A stretch of DNA of 64,000 nucleotides from Malus domestica (taxonomy: Eukaryota > Streptophyta > Magnoliopsida > Rosales > Rosaceae), in NCBI RefSeq assembly GCF_042453785.1, contig NC_091665.1:32017001-32081000 (forward strand), given 5' to 3'. The notes beneath the pieces are model-generated. The model was not told where the DNA came from, did no database searches, and saw only the letters and a list, made by a program, of their open reading frames with translations. The number at the start of each line of letters is the position of its first letter. Position 1 is the first letter of the stretch. Below, in pieces: positions 12,491 to 22,521 of the stretch. The translations under genes and the position numbers were made by a program.

Positions 12491-13446
12491 TCATCCTAGA
12501 AATTACAACCTCAAATAAATAAATACGGGTACTGGCTCCTCATTAGTTCCTTTGTTTCGCATGTCGCTTCCTCGATTGCATTGTTTCTCCACAACACTTT
12601 TACCAAAAGGATGACTTTGTTCCCCAGTGTTTTATCTTGTCGATCAATGATCGCCACTGGTTCCTCGACATAACTCGCATCCTAATTCACTTCTAATGGT
12701 TCCGGCTAAATGACGTGAGAATGATCTAATACATATTTCTGAAACATGGAAACATAAAATACGTTATGAATTTGCTACATCTCTGGTGGTAGCTCCAACC
12801 TATAAGCAACCGTACCAATTCTCTCCTTAATCTGGTAGGGACCAACATTACAGGGACTCAACTTCCCTCACTTACCAAATCAAACCACACCCTTCCAAGG
12901 CGACAACTTCAGGAATACAAAATCATCAATCTTATACTCTTGATCCCTGGAATGTCAATCCCCAATGCTCTTCTGTCTGTCTTGTGCTGCCTTCGGGTTC
13001 CTCTTAATCTGCTAGATGTTAGCATTAGTAGTGTCAACGATTTCTAGTCCCACTAACACCCTTTCACCGACCTCTTTCTAACACAACAATGTTCAGCACG
13101 CCTTCCCATACAGTACCTCAAATCGTGCTATGCCGATACCGGAGTCATAGCTGTTATTGTAAGCAAACTCAATTAGAGGCAAATAGTTATCCTAACTACC
13201 TTTCCACTAAAGAACAAACACTCTCAACATGTCATCCAAGGTCTGAATCATCCTCTCAGATTGACCATCGGTCTATGGCTGATAGGCAGTGCTATACAAT
13301 AGCTGAGTATCTATGGCATCATTAAATGCTCTCTAAAACCTAGAGGTGAACCTTGGATCTGTGTCTGAAACAATGGTGATGGGTACACTATGAAGTTTGA
13401 CAATATTGTCGATGAACAACCATGCCAACTTCTCCAATGTGTAGGT
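12491..13446 (-). pseudogene. Broken integrase core and chromodomain-like tail
   Basis: Shifting minus-strand frames read as the second half of a gypsy integrase. Recognisable pieces include QPQTDGQSERMIQTL, a short FAYNNSY-type block and, nearer the LTR, a VKVLWRN...EEATCET stretch like the C-terminal chromodomain-related part of Tekay-type chromoviruses. Several stops and shifts break it. Integrase inserts the DNA copy into the host chromosome; this copy cannot make it. Confidence 0.75.
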
Positions 13447-13866
13447 TTATCGAACAGGTAAGAAGTGAGCGATTTTAGTGAGTCTGTCCACAATCACCCA
13501 AATGCCATCAAACTTTAATTGCATCTTCAGCAAACCATACGCGAAATCCATAGTGATGTTTTCCCAATTCCATGCTGGTATAGGGAGATTTTGCATTAGC
13601 CATGCAGGTTTCTGTCTATCTGCCTTCACCTGCTGGTAAATAATACATCTCTTCACATACTCTGTCATATCCCGTTTCATCCCATACCAGTAGTAAAATG
13701 AACAGATGGTGTGATATAGTTTGGTACTCCCTGGATGCATGGCATATGTTGAGATGTGAGCTTCATCCAGAATTTCCTTCTTTACCACTCCATTATCCTT
13801 AGGCACAAACAACTTGTTTCCCATCACCAAGGCTCTATCTCTTCGGATTTTTAAATCTTGCCTCAA
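13447..13866 (-). pseudogene. Integrase zinc-binding region and start of the core
   Basis: The 139-codon open stretch carries the HHCC-type zinc-binding region: AMHPGSTK, then YYWYGMKRDMTEYVKRCIIY, then the start of the DDE core at ITMDFAYGL. The last zinc pair, normally CX2C, reads C-I-I-Y here, so one ligand is lost. The core continues in other frames below 13446. It lies downstream of reverse transcriptase and RNase H, as expected for gypsy. Confidence 0.88.
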
Positions 13867-14283
13867 CCAGTTTAATACCTGCTCTTTTAGGTTTGTACAT
13901 TACTCATCAAGCTCCTGAGTTTCCCGAACCATATCCACCAAAACAAGTCTGACTTGGAAGTGTGTTAACAAGGCTCCCTATGAGTCTGGTGTCACGGTAA
14001 TGCAGCTTTCTCGAAGAGAAAACAGTAGCGAAACATGGATAGATAAAAATAAGGCAAGCTGTCCACGAGATTTCTAGTTAGATGCATCTGCTACTATGTT
14101 GGTATGACCAGGATGATACTCAATAGTACAATCGTAGTCACTAATGAGTTCCATCCACCTTCTCTGCCTTAGATTCAACTTTTTCTGAGTGAAGGCATAT
14201 TTCAAGCTTTTATGATCAGTAAAGATGCGACATATATCGTCGTACAAGTACTATGGCCAAATTTTGAGAGCAAAGACCAATGC

Positions 14284-14535
14284 TCAAAGCTCCAGATCAT
14301 GAGTGAGGTAGTTTCTCTCGTGAGTTTTGAGCTGCTTAGAAGCATATGCGATAAATTTCCCATGTTGAATCAGAACACAACCCAATCCCAAGAAAGATGC
14401 ATCACTGTAAATCTCAAACTCATCGCCATCATCCAAAAAAGCAAAGACAGGAGCCTGAGTAAGACGCTGCTTAAGCTCCTGGAAACTCCGTTCACAATCT
14501 TCATCCCACTCGAATTTGACCCCCTTCCGGGTCAA
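14284..14535 (-). pseudogene. RNase H region
   Basis: Open stretch with [15 protein letters not shown], then [16 protein letters not shown] and [12 protein letters not shown]. The YSDAS...GLGCVL block is the start of the gypsy RNase H domain with its first catalytic Asp. It follows reverse transcriptase and is separated from its neighbours by stops and shifts. Confidence 0.88.
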
Positions 14536-14718
14536 CCTAGTAAGAGGCAGGGCAATTGATGAAAAGTTTTATAAAAAACATCGGTAATAGCCTGCTAACC
14601 CCAGAAAGCTTCTTACTTCAGTAACATTTCTAAGTTACTCCCACGTAAACATTGCCAAAATCTTCTGAAGGTCCACACTAATTCCCTCAACAGAAACCAT
14701 ATGTCCGAGGAAACTAAT

Positions 14719-15051
14719 TTAGTTTAGCCAAAATTGACCCTTACTGAAGTTTGCATACAGCTGATGTTTTCTCAACCTCTCCAACACTAACTTCAAATGT
14801 TTCCTATGCTCAACATTACTTTTGGAGTAGATCAGGATGTCACCAATGAACATAATAACAAACTGATCCAAATACGGTCTGAAAATTCCATTCATCAAAT
14901 CCCTGAAAGTTGCAGGTGCATTCGTCAACCCAAAAAGAATGACACGGAACTCATACTGTCCATACCTAATATGGAAGGCAATCTTCGGTACATCTTCATT
15001 CCGGATCAGTAACTGGTGGTAACCCGAACGAAGGTCGATCTTAAAGAACAC
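14719..15051 (-). pseudogene. Reverse transcriptase core with altered active site
   Basis: The 110-codon stretch reads [24 protein letters not shown] and [13 protein letters not shown]. These are conserved gypsy reverse transcriptase blocks. The catalytic motif, normally F-x-DD, has Gly in place of its first Asp, which should abolish polymerase activity even if the frame were whole. Upstream minus-strand sequence (about 15060-15260) continues the N-terminal RT blocks in broken frames. Confidence 0.92.
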
Positions 15052-15263
15052 CTAAGCATCATTTCGTTGGTTAAACAGATCATCAATATGAGGTAGGGGA
15101 TAACGGTTCTTCATCGTCACCTGATTCAGTTGCCTATAGTCGATGCCAAGTCTCATCGACCCATTCTTCTTTCTGACAAATAGTACATGAGTGCCTCAGG
15201 GAGACATGTTAGGTTGGATGTAGCCCTTATCCACTAGCTCCTGAAGTTGGATCTTTAATTCTC

Positions 15264-15700
15264 TCAACTCAGCTGGTGCCATTCAGTGTGGGCTAAGGAA
15301 ATAGGGTTGGTGCCTGGGAGTAAATCAATGGTGAATTCGATTTCCCTCGCAAGTGGTAACCCTGGAAAATTCTCAGGAAATACATCGGTGAATGTATTCA
15401 CCACTGGCACATCTTTAGCACACAAAGAAGGTTCACCCTGTGTGACCACGTGAGCTAAAAATCCCACACAACCTTTCTATAATAACTTAGTCGTCTAGAT
15501 GGCAAAAATGATACTATTTGGAAGGATCCGTTGCTCACCCTGAAACGTGATCAACAGTCGTCTAGACCAATTAAATGTCACAAATTTCTCCCTACATCTG
15601 GCATAAGCATGGTGCCTGGATAGCCAATCCATTCCCAAGATGATATCGAACTCCCAAGTAACATACCAGTGATGACTTTGGGATCCTACTCCACCTCTTA
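15264..15700 (-). pseudogene. Protease-RT linker with DVFPE and LGMDW motifs
   Basis: Minus-strand frames contain a FDIILGMDWLSRHHA-type block (about 15600-15650), typical of the retropepsin end, then TDVFPENFPGLPLAREIEFT at the start of the RT segment. Stops interrupt the path. Confidence 0.8.
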
Positions 15701-15919
15701 CTCAGTCATGGAGTTGATACGCTCATGGACCTAACGTACCGAATCACTGTTACGGCCGCCTCGAGTCCTAGCACCCTAGCTATTGTGGCCTATTCAGTTT
15801 CCCTAGGCACGACTGCCTGAAACTGTTCCAGAATATTGTGGCTGCCTCTGAGCAAAAAAATGAAGTACTCTGACTACCGCTTCCACCATAACTCTGAGTA
15901 GTCGAATAGTTACCCCCAC

Positions 15920-16111
15920 CTAACTCGAAGTACCCAGGTTATTACTCCCACCGTAACCCGAACCAGAAGCAAAACTATCAGGTAGACATGAAGTAGCACA
16001 ATCACGGGCCATGTGTCCAAAGCCGCCACATCTGTAACACAAGCTTGGATCAACCTCACTAGGGTTAAAGTGACTGAAAGATCGCCTCGCCGACTCACTG
16101 CCTAAGCCATC
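15920..16111 (-). pseudogene. Gag nucleocapsid remnant (CCHC zinc knuckle)
   Basis: The minus-strand frame contains CYRCGGFGHMARDC, a perfect CX2CX4HX4C knuckle, preceded by a short basic-serine stretch. The rest of gag is missing: a few codons upstream the sequence turns straight into LTR sequence at about 16112. This is the scar of a deletion. Confidence 0.88.
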
Positions 16112-16328
16112 ATTCAACTGCTAACAATGAAAGCATAGTGATAATGCAGGACATGTTTAGAGCATACATCTAATTCAGAATACAAACGGAATGTGCTATT
16201 ACAAGTAATGTCAAGGCATAGAGGATGGTACGAAATAACTGGTAGGGGAATGCCTCGTAGCTCGGATCATAAGCCTCATTCCTATGTCCTGAATGGGCGC
16301 AAAACAAACATGAGTTGACTAAGTTGAT

Positions 16329-16360
<32 letters not shown>

Positions 16361-16814
16361 TAGTTATTCAATAACGTACTAACCCCTAAAGTTTTATGAA
16401 AACTAATAGCATAATATGTGATAGGTTTTTCCAAAAACCCTTGCAAGCCATAAAACCTTTCATAAAACATATATCATATATAGTGTGCTATAGAGTGGTA
16501 TCATAATCGACCATTAAGCCCCTACATCAACCAACCCATAGGCCAAATATAATATATCTTCTGACCTGAATGCTCCTACATCACCCAACCCCGTAGGCTA
16601 ATATAATATCTTCCGACCCATAAGCCAGTAAGTATCATCGCCCGTAGGCAGAACAGTGACGACTAGATAAGCACAAAACATTGAATATAATCTTTCTAAC
16701 ATACGTAAATTTATCTCAAAACATCTTCATAATACATAATCATCCATTATATATACTACAAGGAGTGTAAAAACATGTTCATAAGTAGTATATAGTTATC
16801 CATCATATATACTA

Positions 16815-17184
16815 TGTTTATACCATATTTAGGGCCTCATATTTAGATCTCGTACAAATACTTGGGGGGACTTAAATGTAATTATGTGATAAAGAAAGGG
16901 GCAAATATGTAATAAGTGAGGAGTCCTTATTCTATAAAATGACCCATCACCCTCACAATGAGAGGCCATTTTCTAAGGCCAACTCTTAGGCCTGAAACCC
17001 TCTCACATCCCCTCTCATATTACAGAGGCTCTCTCCCTCACTTCTCAGAGAAATACAATACAATCAGTGTGGACATAGTCCAAACTTTGGGATGAACCAC
17101 GATACATCTTGTGTTATTTACATTACTTGCAGATTCATGGTTGGATTTACGTTGTTCCAAGACCTCCGGTTTTGTGCATCAACA
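16815..17184 (+). repeat. 5' LTR of the nested element
   Basis: TG...CA bounded, 370 bp. It contains a TATA-like 'ttctataaaa' near 16930 and the conserved 'gagaaatacaatacaatcag' segment. It is very similar to the 3' copy, with a modest number of substitutions. Confidence 0.92.
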
Positions 17185-17205
17185 TTTGGCGCCGTCTGTG
17201 GGAAA
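17185..17205 (+). other. Primer-binding site of the nested element
   Basis: TTTGGCGCCGTCTGTGGG lies directly after the 5' LTR. The TGGCGCCGTC core is complementary to the 3' end of tRNA-Asp as I remember it; the rest fits less well. Confidence 0.65.
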
Positions 17206-17810
17206 CGATACGAAAAGTTGTGTCGGTTCTCTTTTTCATTTTTTCACCTTCACCGTGAATCTGCAAAATCACAAAAACCCAAGAAACCAATCCCAACTCT
17301 CTTTCTCTCTCTTCAATAAGTCACAGATCTTGGCTATAGTAAAAAAAATAAAAATAAATAAATCAAAACGCTACCTCCCAATTCCCAATTCCTAATTTCC
17401 CAATTCCCAATTTCCCAATTATTTCCCAATTTGATTCCTGCAATCTCTTTCTCGATTTCACAGACAGAGATCCAATGGCACCGATGCCTAATACCCGTCC
17501 GGACGGGGACGATGAGATCTGCGACCTATCAAACAACCACGGCTTGGAGAGGCAGAAGATTCCAAGGAGGAGAAACCTAAACCGGAACCTGACACAGATC
17601 TCATGGCGTTGAATGATCAATCGCCGCTTGTTGAGAAGTCTGAGAAGGAATGATAACAGATAAGACTACTGATCATCAGTTCCTAGTACACTGCCACAAT
17701 GTCCTTCTGCTATATGATCATATGTATGTTCCTGAGAGAGCAACGCGATTCCAAACTAACCGTCGTCTTACCTAAGTAGTGTGTAAGAAGAGAAGTCGGC
17801 GAAGAGATAA

Positions 17811-17894
17811 AGAAAGAACCTGTACCGAGGCATCAGGCAGCATCCGTGGGGTAAATGGGCCGTCAAGATTCGTGATCCCAGAAAAGAGGTTCGA
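17811..17894 (+). pseudogene. Captured AP2/ERF-domain fragment
   Basis: One frame reads [20 protein letters not shown] followed by RDPRKEVR. This is the first half of the AP2/ERF DNA-binding domain; the RKN-YRGIRQ lead-in is typical of group VII-like ERFs. It retains the arginine and tryptophan positions of the GCC-box-contacting strands, but ends after about 28 codons and runs out of frame. It is a transposon passenger, not a working transcription factor. Confidence 0.8.
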
Positions 17895-18079
17895 GACAAC
17901 TCGGACAACTTAGTTCACGACTCGACCGAGGTGAAGCGACTCAGGGAAGACTTACTGGGTCGGATTCTAGCTCTCGGTTTCCAGCTCCGGGTTAGATTCC
18001 AGCTCTCGGTTTCACCCGAAGGCCGGGTTCTGGATTCGGGTTTAGGTTCGACGTCTAGGTTCGGGTTGTATACGAGGGA

Positions 18080-18232
18080 ATGGCTTACTCGTGCATCGGT
18101 GTTTGGCAGCACGATCGTGTGGAGATCATCGCCAACGATCAGGGTAATAGGACAACGCCGTCTGTTATGGCTTTTATCGACACCAAAAGTTTGATCGGCG
18201 ATGCGGCCAAGAACCAGGTCGCGATGAACCCA
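18080..18232 (+). pseudogene. Captured HSP70 (HSC70) N-terminal fragment
   Basis: The frame from ATG 18080 reads [26 protein letters not shown], then [11 protein letters not shown]. This is the start of the cytosolic HSP70 ATPase domain, lacking the first ten or so residues with the phosphate-binding DLGTT loop. After AMNP the sequence diverges abruptly. Substitutions relative to the conserved family (VMAFIDTKS) suggest drift without selection. Confidence 0.9.
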
Positions 18233-18811
18233 CGATCACGGCTTGCTCCACCCAATTCAAATTTGTTGCTCTCTCTCCATCTCCCTTTCTCTGTCGCTTG
18301 ATCTCTTTCTGTTTGTTGAAACTGGAAATGGGGGACTAATGCATCATCTTCTCTGAGAAGAAAAATCGACGACTTGTTACCAGTTCCAGAAAGCACACCG
18401 CTTTCATATGTTTGTGTTGTGGTTCTTGAAGAAATTAGAGATGAGGGGTCAAGATTTGAGGCCCCCTATCTCTTCTCTCAAGTGTCCACGTTTCCCTGAT
18501 TCCGATTCCGATGATGCCATTACGATTTTGGGTGATACGATCAAGAGGCAAATGGCTCATGATTCGGATGATGGTCTTTTGGCAATGGAGGACTCGATTA
18601 GGGAGCTTGACGATCTACTTCATCACAAGGGGTCCTCATGCAACACCACCGAAGCATATGATTGCTGGACCTAAAAGTTGTTGGCCCCTCTCGTCTCAGC
18701 GGTTGTGGATCTCCAATAAGGCTCCGCCGTCCGGTTCTCAATCTCGCGATCTTTGGGAAGTGATCAAGAGGGCCCATGATCAGCCCCAGTACCTCAACAA
18801 ATTGCAGGGAA

Positions 18812-18875
18812 GCTAGTGCAGATCAAAGATGCTCTGTATGCTACAGACAACCTGCTGGATGAGATCAATGACCCA
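18812..18875 (+). pseudogene. Possible captured NLR coiled-coil (Rx_N) fragment
   Basis: One frame reads LVQIKDALYATDNLLDEIND. The pattern K-DA-Y-x-x-DNLLDEI resembles the end of the Rx-type coiled-coil domain of CC-NB-LRR resistance proteins (usually ...DA.YDADDLLDE). It is only about 20 codons, so the call is tentative. Neighbouring open pieces (for example 18408-18674) probably come from other genes that I do not recognise. Confidence 0.5.
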
Positions 18876-19244
18876 TCCCTGCATCTTCATTTTCTGAGAA
18901 AGCAAAAGGAAAAAAGAAAAAGAAAATGTGGTGCAGTCATGGAGGGGTCATGTGTTCACAAAGAAGAAAAGCAAAAGCACTGATAAAAGCAATGCTATTG
19001 GCAGATTTAGATCAAAATCCACTGTGCCCACGCAAAAAAAGAAAAAGAAAGTGAAAAGACAAAGCAAAAGGGAAGCACATGGGGACACTGCAAAAGCAAG
19101 GAATAAACACCCCACCAGAATGATGTAATTTATTTTTCTTATCTTTCGAAGACATCTGTATAAACCCCATCAGAGGGTAATAATACCAAAAAAAAATAAA
19201 AAACACGACAAAGCCCAAAGTAAATGGGCTGGAATGTTGTGTGG

Positions 19245-19510
19245 AGAGTGAAGGCCCATAAGCCTAAAATAGCATCAACCAGGTGACCAAAAGTATGTCT
19301 AGTATCACAAAAAAAATTATTCGGCACCCCGCCGCTATTATCGCCAACTAGGTGATCAAAAGTACGCCCAATACTCCAAATTATTCGGCAACTTGCTGCT
19401 ATTACCACCAACCAGGTGATCAAAAGTACGCCTAGTACTCGAAATTATTCGGCAGCCTGCTGCTATTACCACCAACCAGGTGATCAAAAGTACGCCAAGT
19501 ACTTCGAAAA
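19245..19510 (+). repeat. ~66-bp tandem repeat array in the nested element
   Basis: About four units share 'ccaggtgatcaaaagtacgc' and 'aattattcggca'. It is followed at 19505-19690 by a second array built on 'gagcatcactcatgtcaa'. Confidence 0.8.
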
Positions 19511-19694
19511 TTATACATGAGCACTACTCAAGTCAATCATACATAAACATTCATGAGCATCACTCATGTCAATCATACATAAACATTCATGAGCATCACT
19601 CATGTCAACATTCATGAACATCACTTATGTCAACATCCATGAGCATCACTCATGTCAATCAACATAAACATTCATGAGTACCACTCATGTCAAT

Positions 19695-20010
19695 CAGCTT
19701 TAAAAGCTTCATTTACAGAGCTCTAGCTTCAAAAGCTTCATTTACAAAAGCTCTAGCTTCAAAAGCTTCATCTACAGAGCTCCAGCTTCAAAAGCTTCAT
19801 TTACAAAAGCTTTTGCTTCAAAAGCTTCATCTACAGAGCTCCAGCTTTAAAAGCTTCATTTACAAAAGCTCTAGCTTCAAAAGCTTCATTTACAGAGCTT
19901 TAGCTTCAAAAGCTTCATTTACAAAAACTCTAGCTTCAAAAGCTTCATTTACAGAGTTTCAGCTTCAAAAGCTTCACTTGCAAAGCTTCACCTACAAAGC
20001 TTCAGTGAAA
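19695..20010 (+). repeat. ~30-bp AGCTTCAAAAGCTTCA tandem array
   Basis: About ten units alternate AGCTTCAAAAGCTTCATTTACA and AGAGCTC/AAAGCTC endings. The plus-strand open frame through it is a product of the repeat. An array of the same type, in reverse orientation, appears at the window end (63820-64000) in the other LTR element, which links the two families. Confidence 0.85.
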
Positions 20011-20034
20011 GGTATACAAATACCGCCTTTGAAC

Positions 20035-20751
20035 AACCACCACTTCGGCTCATACATGGATTCAATTTGAAGTCTCCAGCCAACAGACTTTATTGACCGA
20101 AGACTTTGGGGACTACATTATGTACCATATATTAGGCCTCAACTAGGCCTCATGAAAAATACTTGGGGGACTTAGCACATTATTCATGTATTGAGGAGCG
20201 AGCCCTTATTCTATAAAAGGGATTCCCTCACTTTCATTAGAGAGCACCCATTATTCATGTACTGAGGAGCGAGCCCTTATTTTATAAAAGGGACTCCCTC
20301 ACCTTCATTAGAGAGCAAACCCGCCAGCTGAGCAACCGCCTCGCCGCGAGCATCACTCCTAACCCATCACTTATGTATTGAGGAGCGAGCCCTTATTCTA
20401 TAAAAGGGACTTCCTCACCACCATTGGAGAGCATCGCCGCCTATTGAGCAACCGCATCGCTGCGAGCATCAACTCTAGCCTATCATTTATGTATTGAGAA
20501 GCGAGCCCTTATTCTATAAAAGGGACTCCCTCACCTTTAACGCCACAAGCTGAGCCAACCAAGGCAACATAAGCCACGAGCCGAGCAGCCTCGCAGCGTG
20601 TGCTACTTCTAGTTGAGCATCATTTCAGATTGAGCACTGCCTCATATCGAACATCAGTTCAAGACAACATCTAGTTACTTCGGCCCACACATGGACTGAA
20701 TTTCAAGTCTCCAGCCAAAAGACTCTCTTGACTGAAGACTTTGGGGACTAC
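20035..20751 (+). repeat. Duplicated pre-LTR region with four or more TATA-bearing promoter repeats
   Basis: The block ending ACTTTGGGGACTAC occurs twice, ending at about 20113 and 20751. After the first copy comes an LTR-like start (TATGTACCATATATTAGGCC) and at least four ~100-bp units with 'gagcgagcccttattctata' and 'aaagggactccctcac'. Each unit holds a TATA-like box like that of the element's LTR. Part of an LTR thus seems to have been copied into the interior and multiplied. Confidence 0.7.
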
Positions 20752-21120
20752 TGTTTATACCATATTTAGGGCCTCGTATTTAGATCTCGTACAAATACTC
20801 GAGGGACTTAAATGTAATTATGTGATAAAGAAAGGGGCAAATCTGTAATAAGTGAGGATTCCTTATTCTATAAAAGGACCCCTCACTTTCACAATGAGAG
20901 GGCATTTTCTGAGGCCAACTTTTAGGCCTGAAACCCTCTCACATCCCCTCTCATATTACAGAGGCTCTCTCCCTCACTTCTCAGAGAAATACAATACAAT
21001 CAGTGTGGACATAGCCTAAACCTTGGGGTGAACCACGATACATCTTGTGTTATTTACATTACTTGCAGATTCACGGTCGAATTTACGTTGTTCCAAGACC
21101 TCTGATTTTGTGCATCAACA
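20752..21120 (+). repeat. 3' LTR of the nested element
   Basis: 369 bp, TG...CA; matches 16815-17184. It is followed directly by the TACTA target duplication, then by resumed gypsy LTR sequence. Confidence 0.92.
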
Positions 21121-22521
21121 TACTACAAAGAACATAAATTCGATAAAGTATGGTATTCCAAAATATTCTCAGTAAAACATGATAATCATAAAGTGTAAAT
21201 CTAATTTACTCATAAAACGTTTCGTAAAACGTAACCATTAAATCATGTTTTTCATGTATGCATTTCTACTATTAAAACATGCATTTTAGAAGGGGTTCAC
21301 TCATAGATATTTTGTCATCGAAGAGCCGTGCGAAATAGGAAGAACAAAATTGCCGCTAATAATCATACCTAAGCACATAAATGATCCAATTAATGAAACT
21401 ATATCATAATGATTGAATTTTGGGAAACGGACGTCACCAACGGATGCAGGACGTCGAAAAACTTAAAAAGGGACCTCGGGTACCCCACATGTCGTCACAT
21501 ACGCCCTCACGCGCCACCGTGGGTCGCCGGAAAAGTCGTCATCAGCGCCGTTGTGGCAGGTGGCGCTGTGCTCTACGCACTGGCATCGGTAACCCTTCAC
21601 GCTCACCTACGCGCTGGCCCACGCGCGGCTTGGGTTCTTAAGATCCTGTTGGGCTGGGGCGGATCCGTGTTTGGGCTTAGGCCAAAAGGTTTCTGGGCTT
21701 AAAAGGTTTGGGCCTTATGGGCCTAAGGTCAACGGGCCGAAGGCCCAAGTTTTCACAGCCCAAAGGCTTGAGGTCCAAAGGTCCGGCCTAGGGTTTTTGG
21801 GTTAAGGGTTTACTAGGTTGGGCTTAAGGTTAAATGGGCTGATGGCCCTAGTTGGCATGGACTGAAGGCCTAGCTTTAAGGGGTTTGGGTCGAGGGTTTA
21901 GTGGGCCAAAAGCCTGAGCTAGCGCGGCCCTAAGGGCCTAGGTTAAATGGGTTTGGGGTTTTAGGTTTTCCGGGTTTGGGTTGAAATGACCCAGTTCCAT
22001 CGAGAATGAAGGTCGGAGCCTCCCGAGCACCGATCGACGCCGTCTCACAATTTTACCCTACGATACTCTTACTAAAATGAAGATATGAGGGAAAAGAAGA
22101 GATTCGTACCTGCGATACACCATGAAGTGGCCGAAGTCGACCGAATTCAGGGCTCGAATATCACGGGCTCGCAGACCTGGGTTCTCGATTGCTCTGTGCT
22201 TCATAGAGACCAGGGAGAGGAAGAGAAGATCTACCACGGTGATGGTGGTGCTGTCATGTTTCCTCGGGTGTGGGTGGGTGTGTCGCCGGGAAGGAGATAA
22301 GAGTGAAAGGGAGAATGTGAGCTGAGAGTTGACTCGGGGTAGAAGGAGAGAGAAAGGGAAAGAAAGGGGTGGGGGTCTGCCACGTGGCAGGCAGAGAGAG
22401 GAGAACTTGAGAGAAAATCTAATAAGGAAACCATATTTGGTAAGGATAGGGGACAAGATTATAATTTCATTATTTTCATTAAAACAAAATTACATCTTTT
22501 GGGACGAGGTTTTACATAAAA

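Larger units (their letters stand above)
16815..21120 (+). mobile_element. Non-autonomous LTR retrotransposon with captured gene fragments
   Basis: LTRs of 370 bp (16815-17184) and 369 bp (20752-21120) start TGTTTATACC and end GCATCAACA, and 5-bp repeats TACTA flank them (16810-16814 and 21121-21125). The uninterrupted target is visible in the other gypsy LTR at about 11176-11215. After the first LTR comes TTTGGCGCCGTCTGTGGG, whose TGGCGCCGTC fits a tRNA-Asp-type primer site. A purine tract (GACTTTGGGGACTAC) precedes the second LTR. No gag or pol is recognisable. The 3.6-kb interior has pieces of ERF, HSP70 and probably CC-NLR genes, then several tandem-repeat arrays. It must have moved using another element's proteins. 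Confidence 0.92.
9989..22516 (-). mobile_element. Decayed Ty3/gypsy LTR retrotransposon (chromovirus/Tekay-like), with nested insertion
   Basis: The element is on the minus strand: its 5' LTR is on the right (16112-22516, split by a nested element) and its 3' LTR on the left (9989-12469). Both outer ends carry TG/CA, and 5-bp repeats TAAAA flank it at 9984-9988 and 22517-22521. The order on the minus strand is zinc knuckle, protease, reverse transcriptase, RNase H, integrase, polypurine tract, LTR, which is the gypsy order. The ~2.5-kb LTRs and chromodomain-like tail after integrase suggest the Tekay clade; that assignment is tentative. Stops and frameshifts break every domain. The end of the 5' LTR, the primer site and most of gag are missing, joined at about 16112. 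It cannot move by itself. Confidence 0.92.
16112..22516 (-). repeat. 5' LTR of the gypsy element (right copy, truncated and split)
   Basis: On the minus strand it starts TGTAAAACC at 22516. Similarity to the left LTR stops at 16112 (left equivalent 10163), so the final 174 bp, the primer site and the leader are deleted. The LTR is split by a 4.3-kb LTR element between 16815 and 21120. Without the insert it is about 2.1 kb. Confidence 0.88.

Noticed and set aside
19687..20070. 127-codon plus-strand frame rich in SSFKSFIY-type repeats
   Set aside because: It is a translation of the AGCTTCAAAAGCTTCA satellite-like array.
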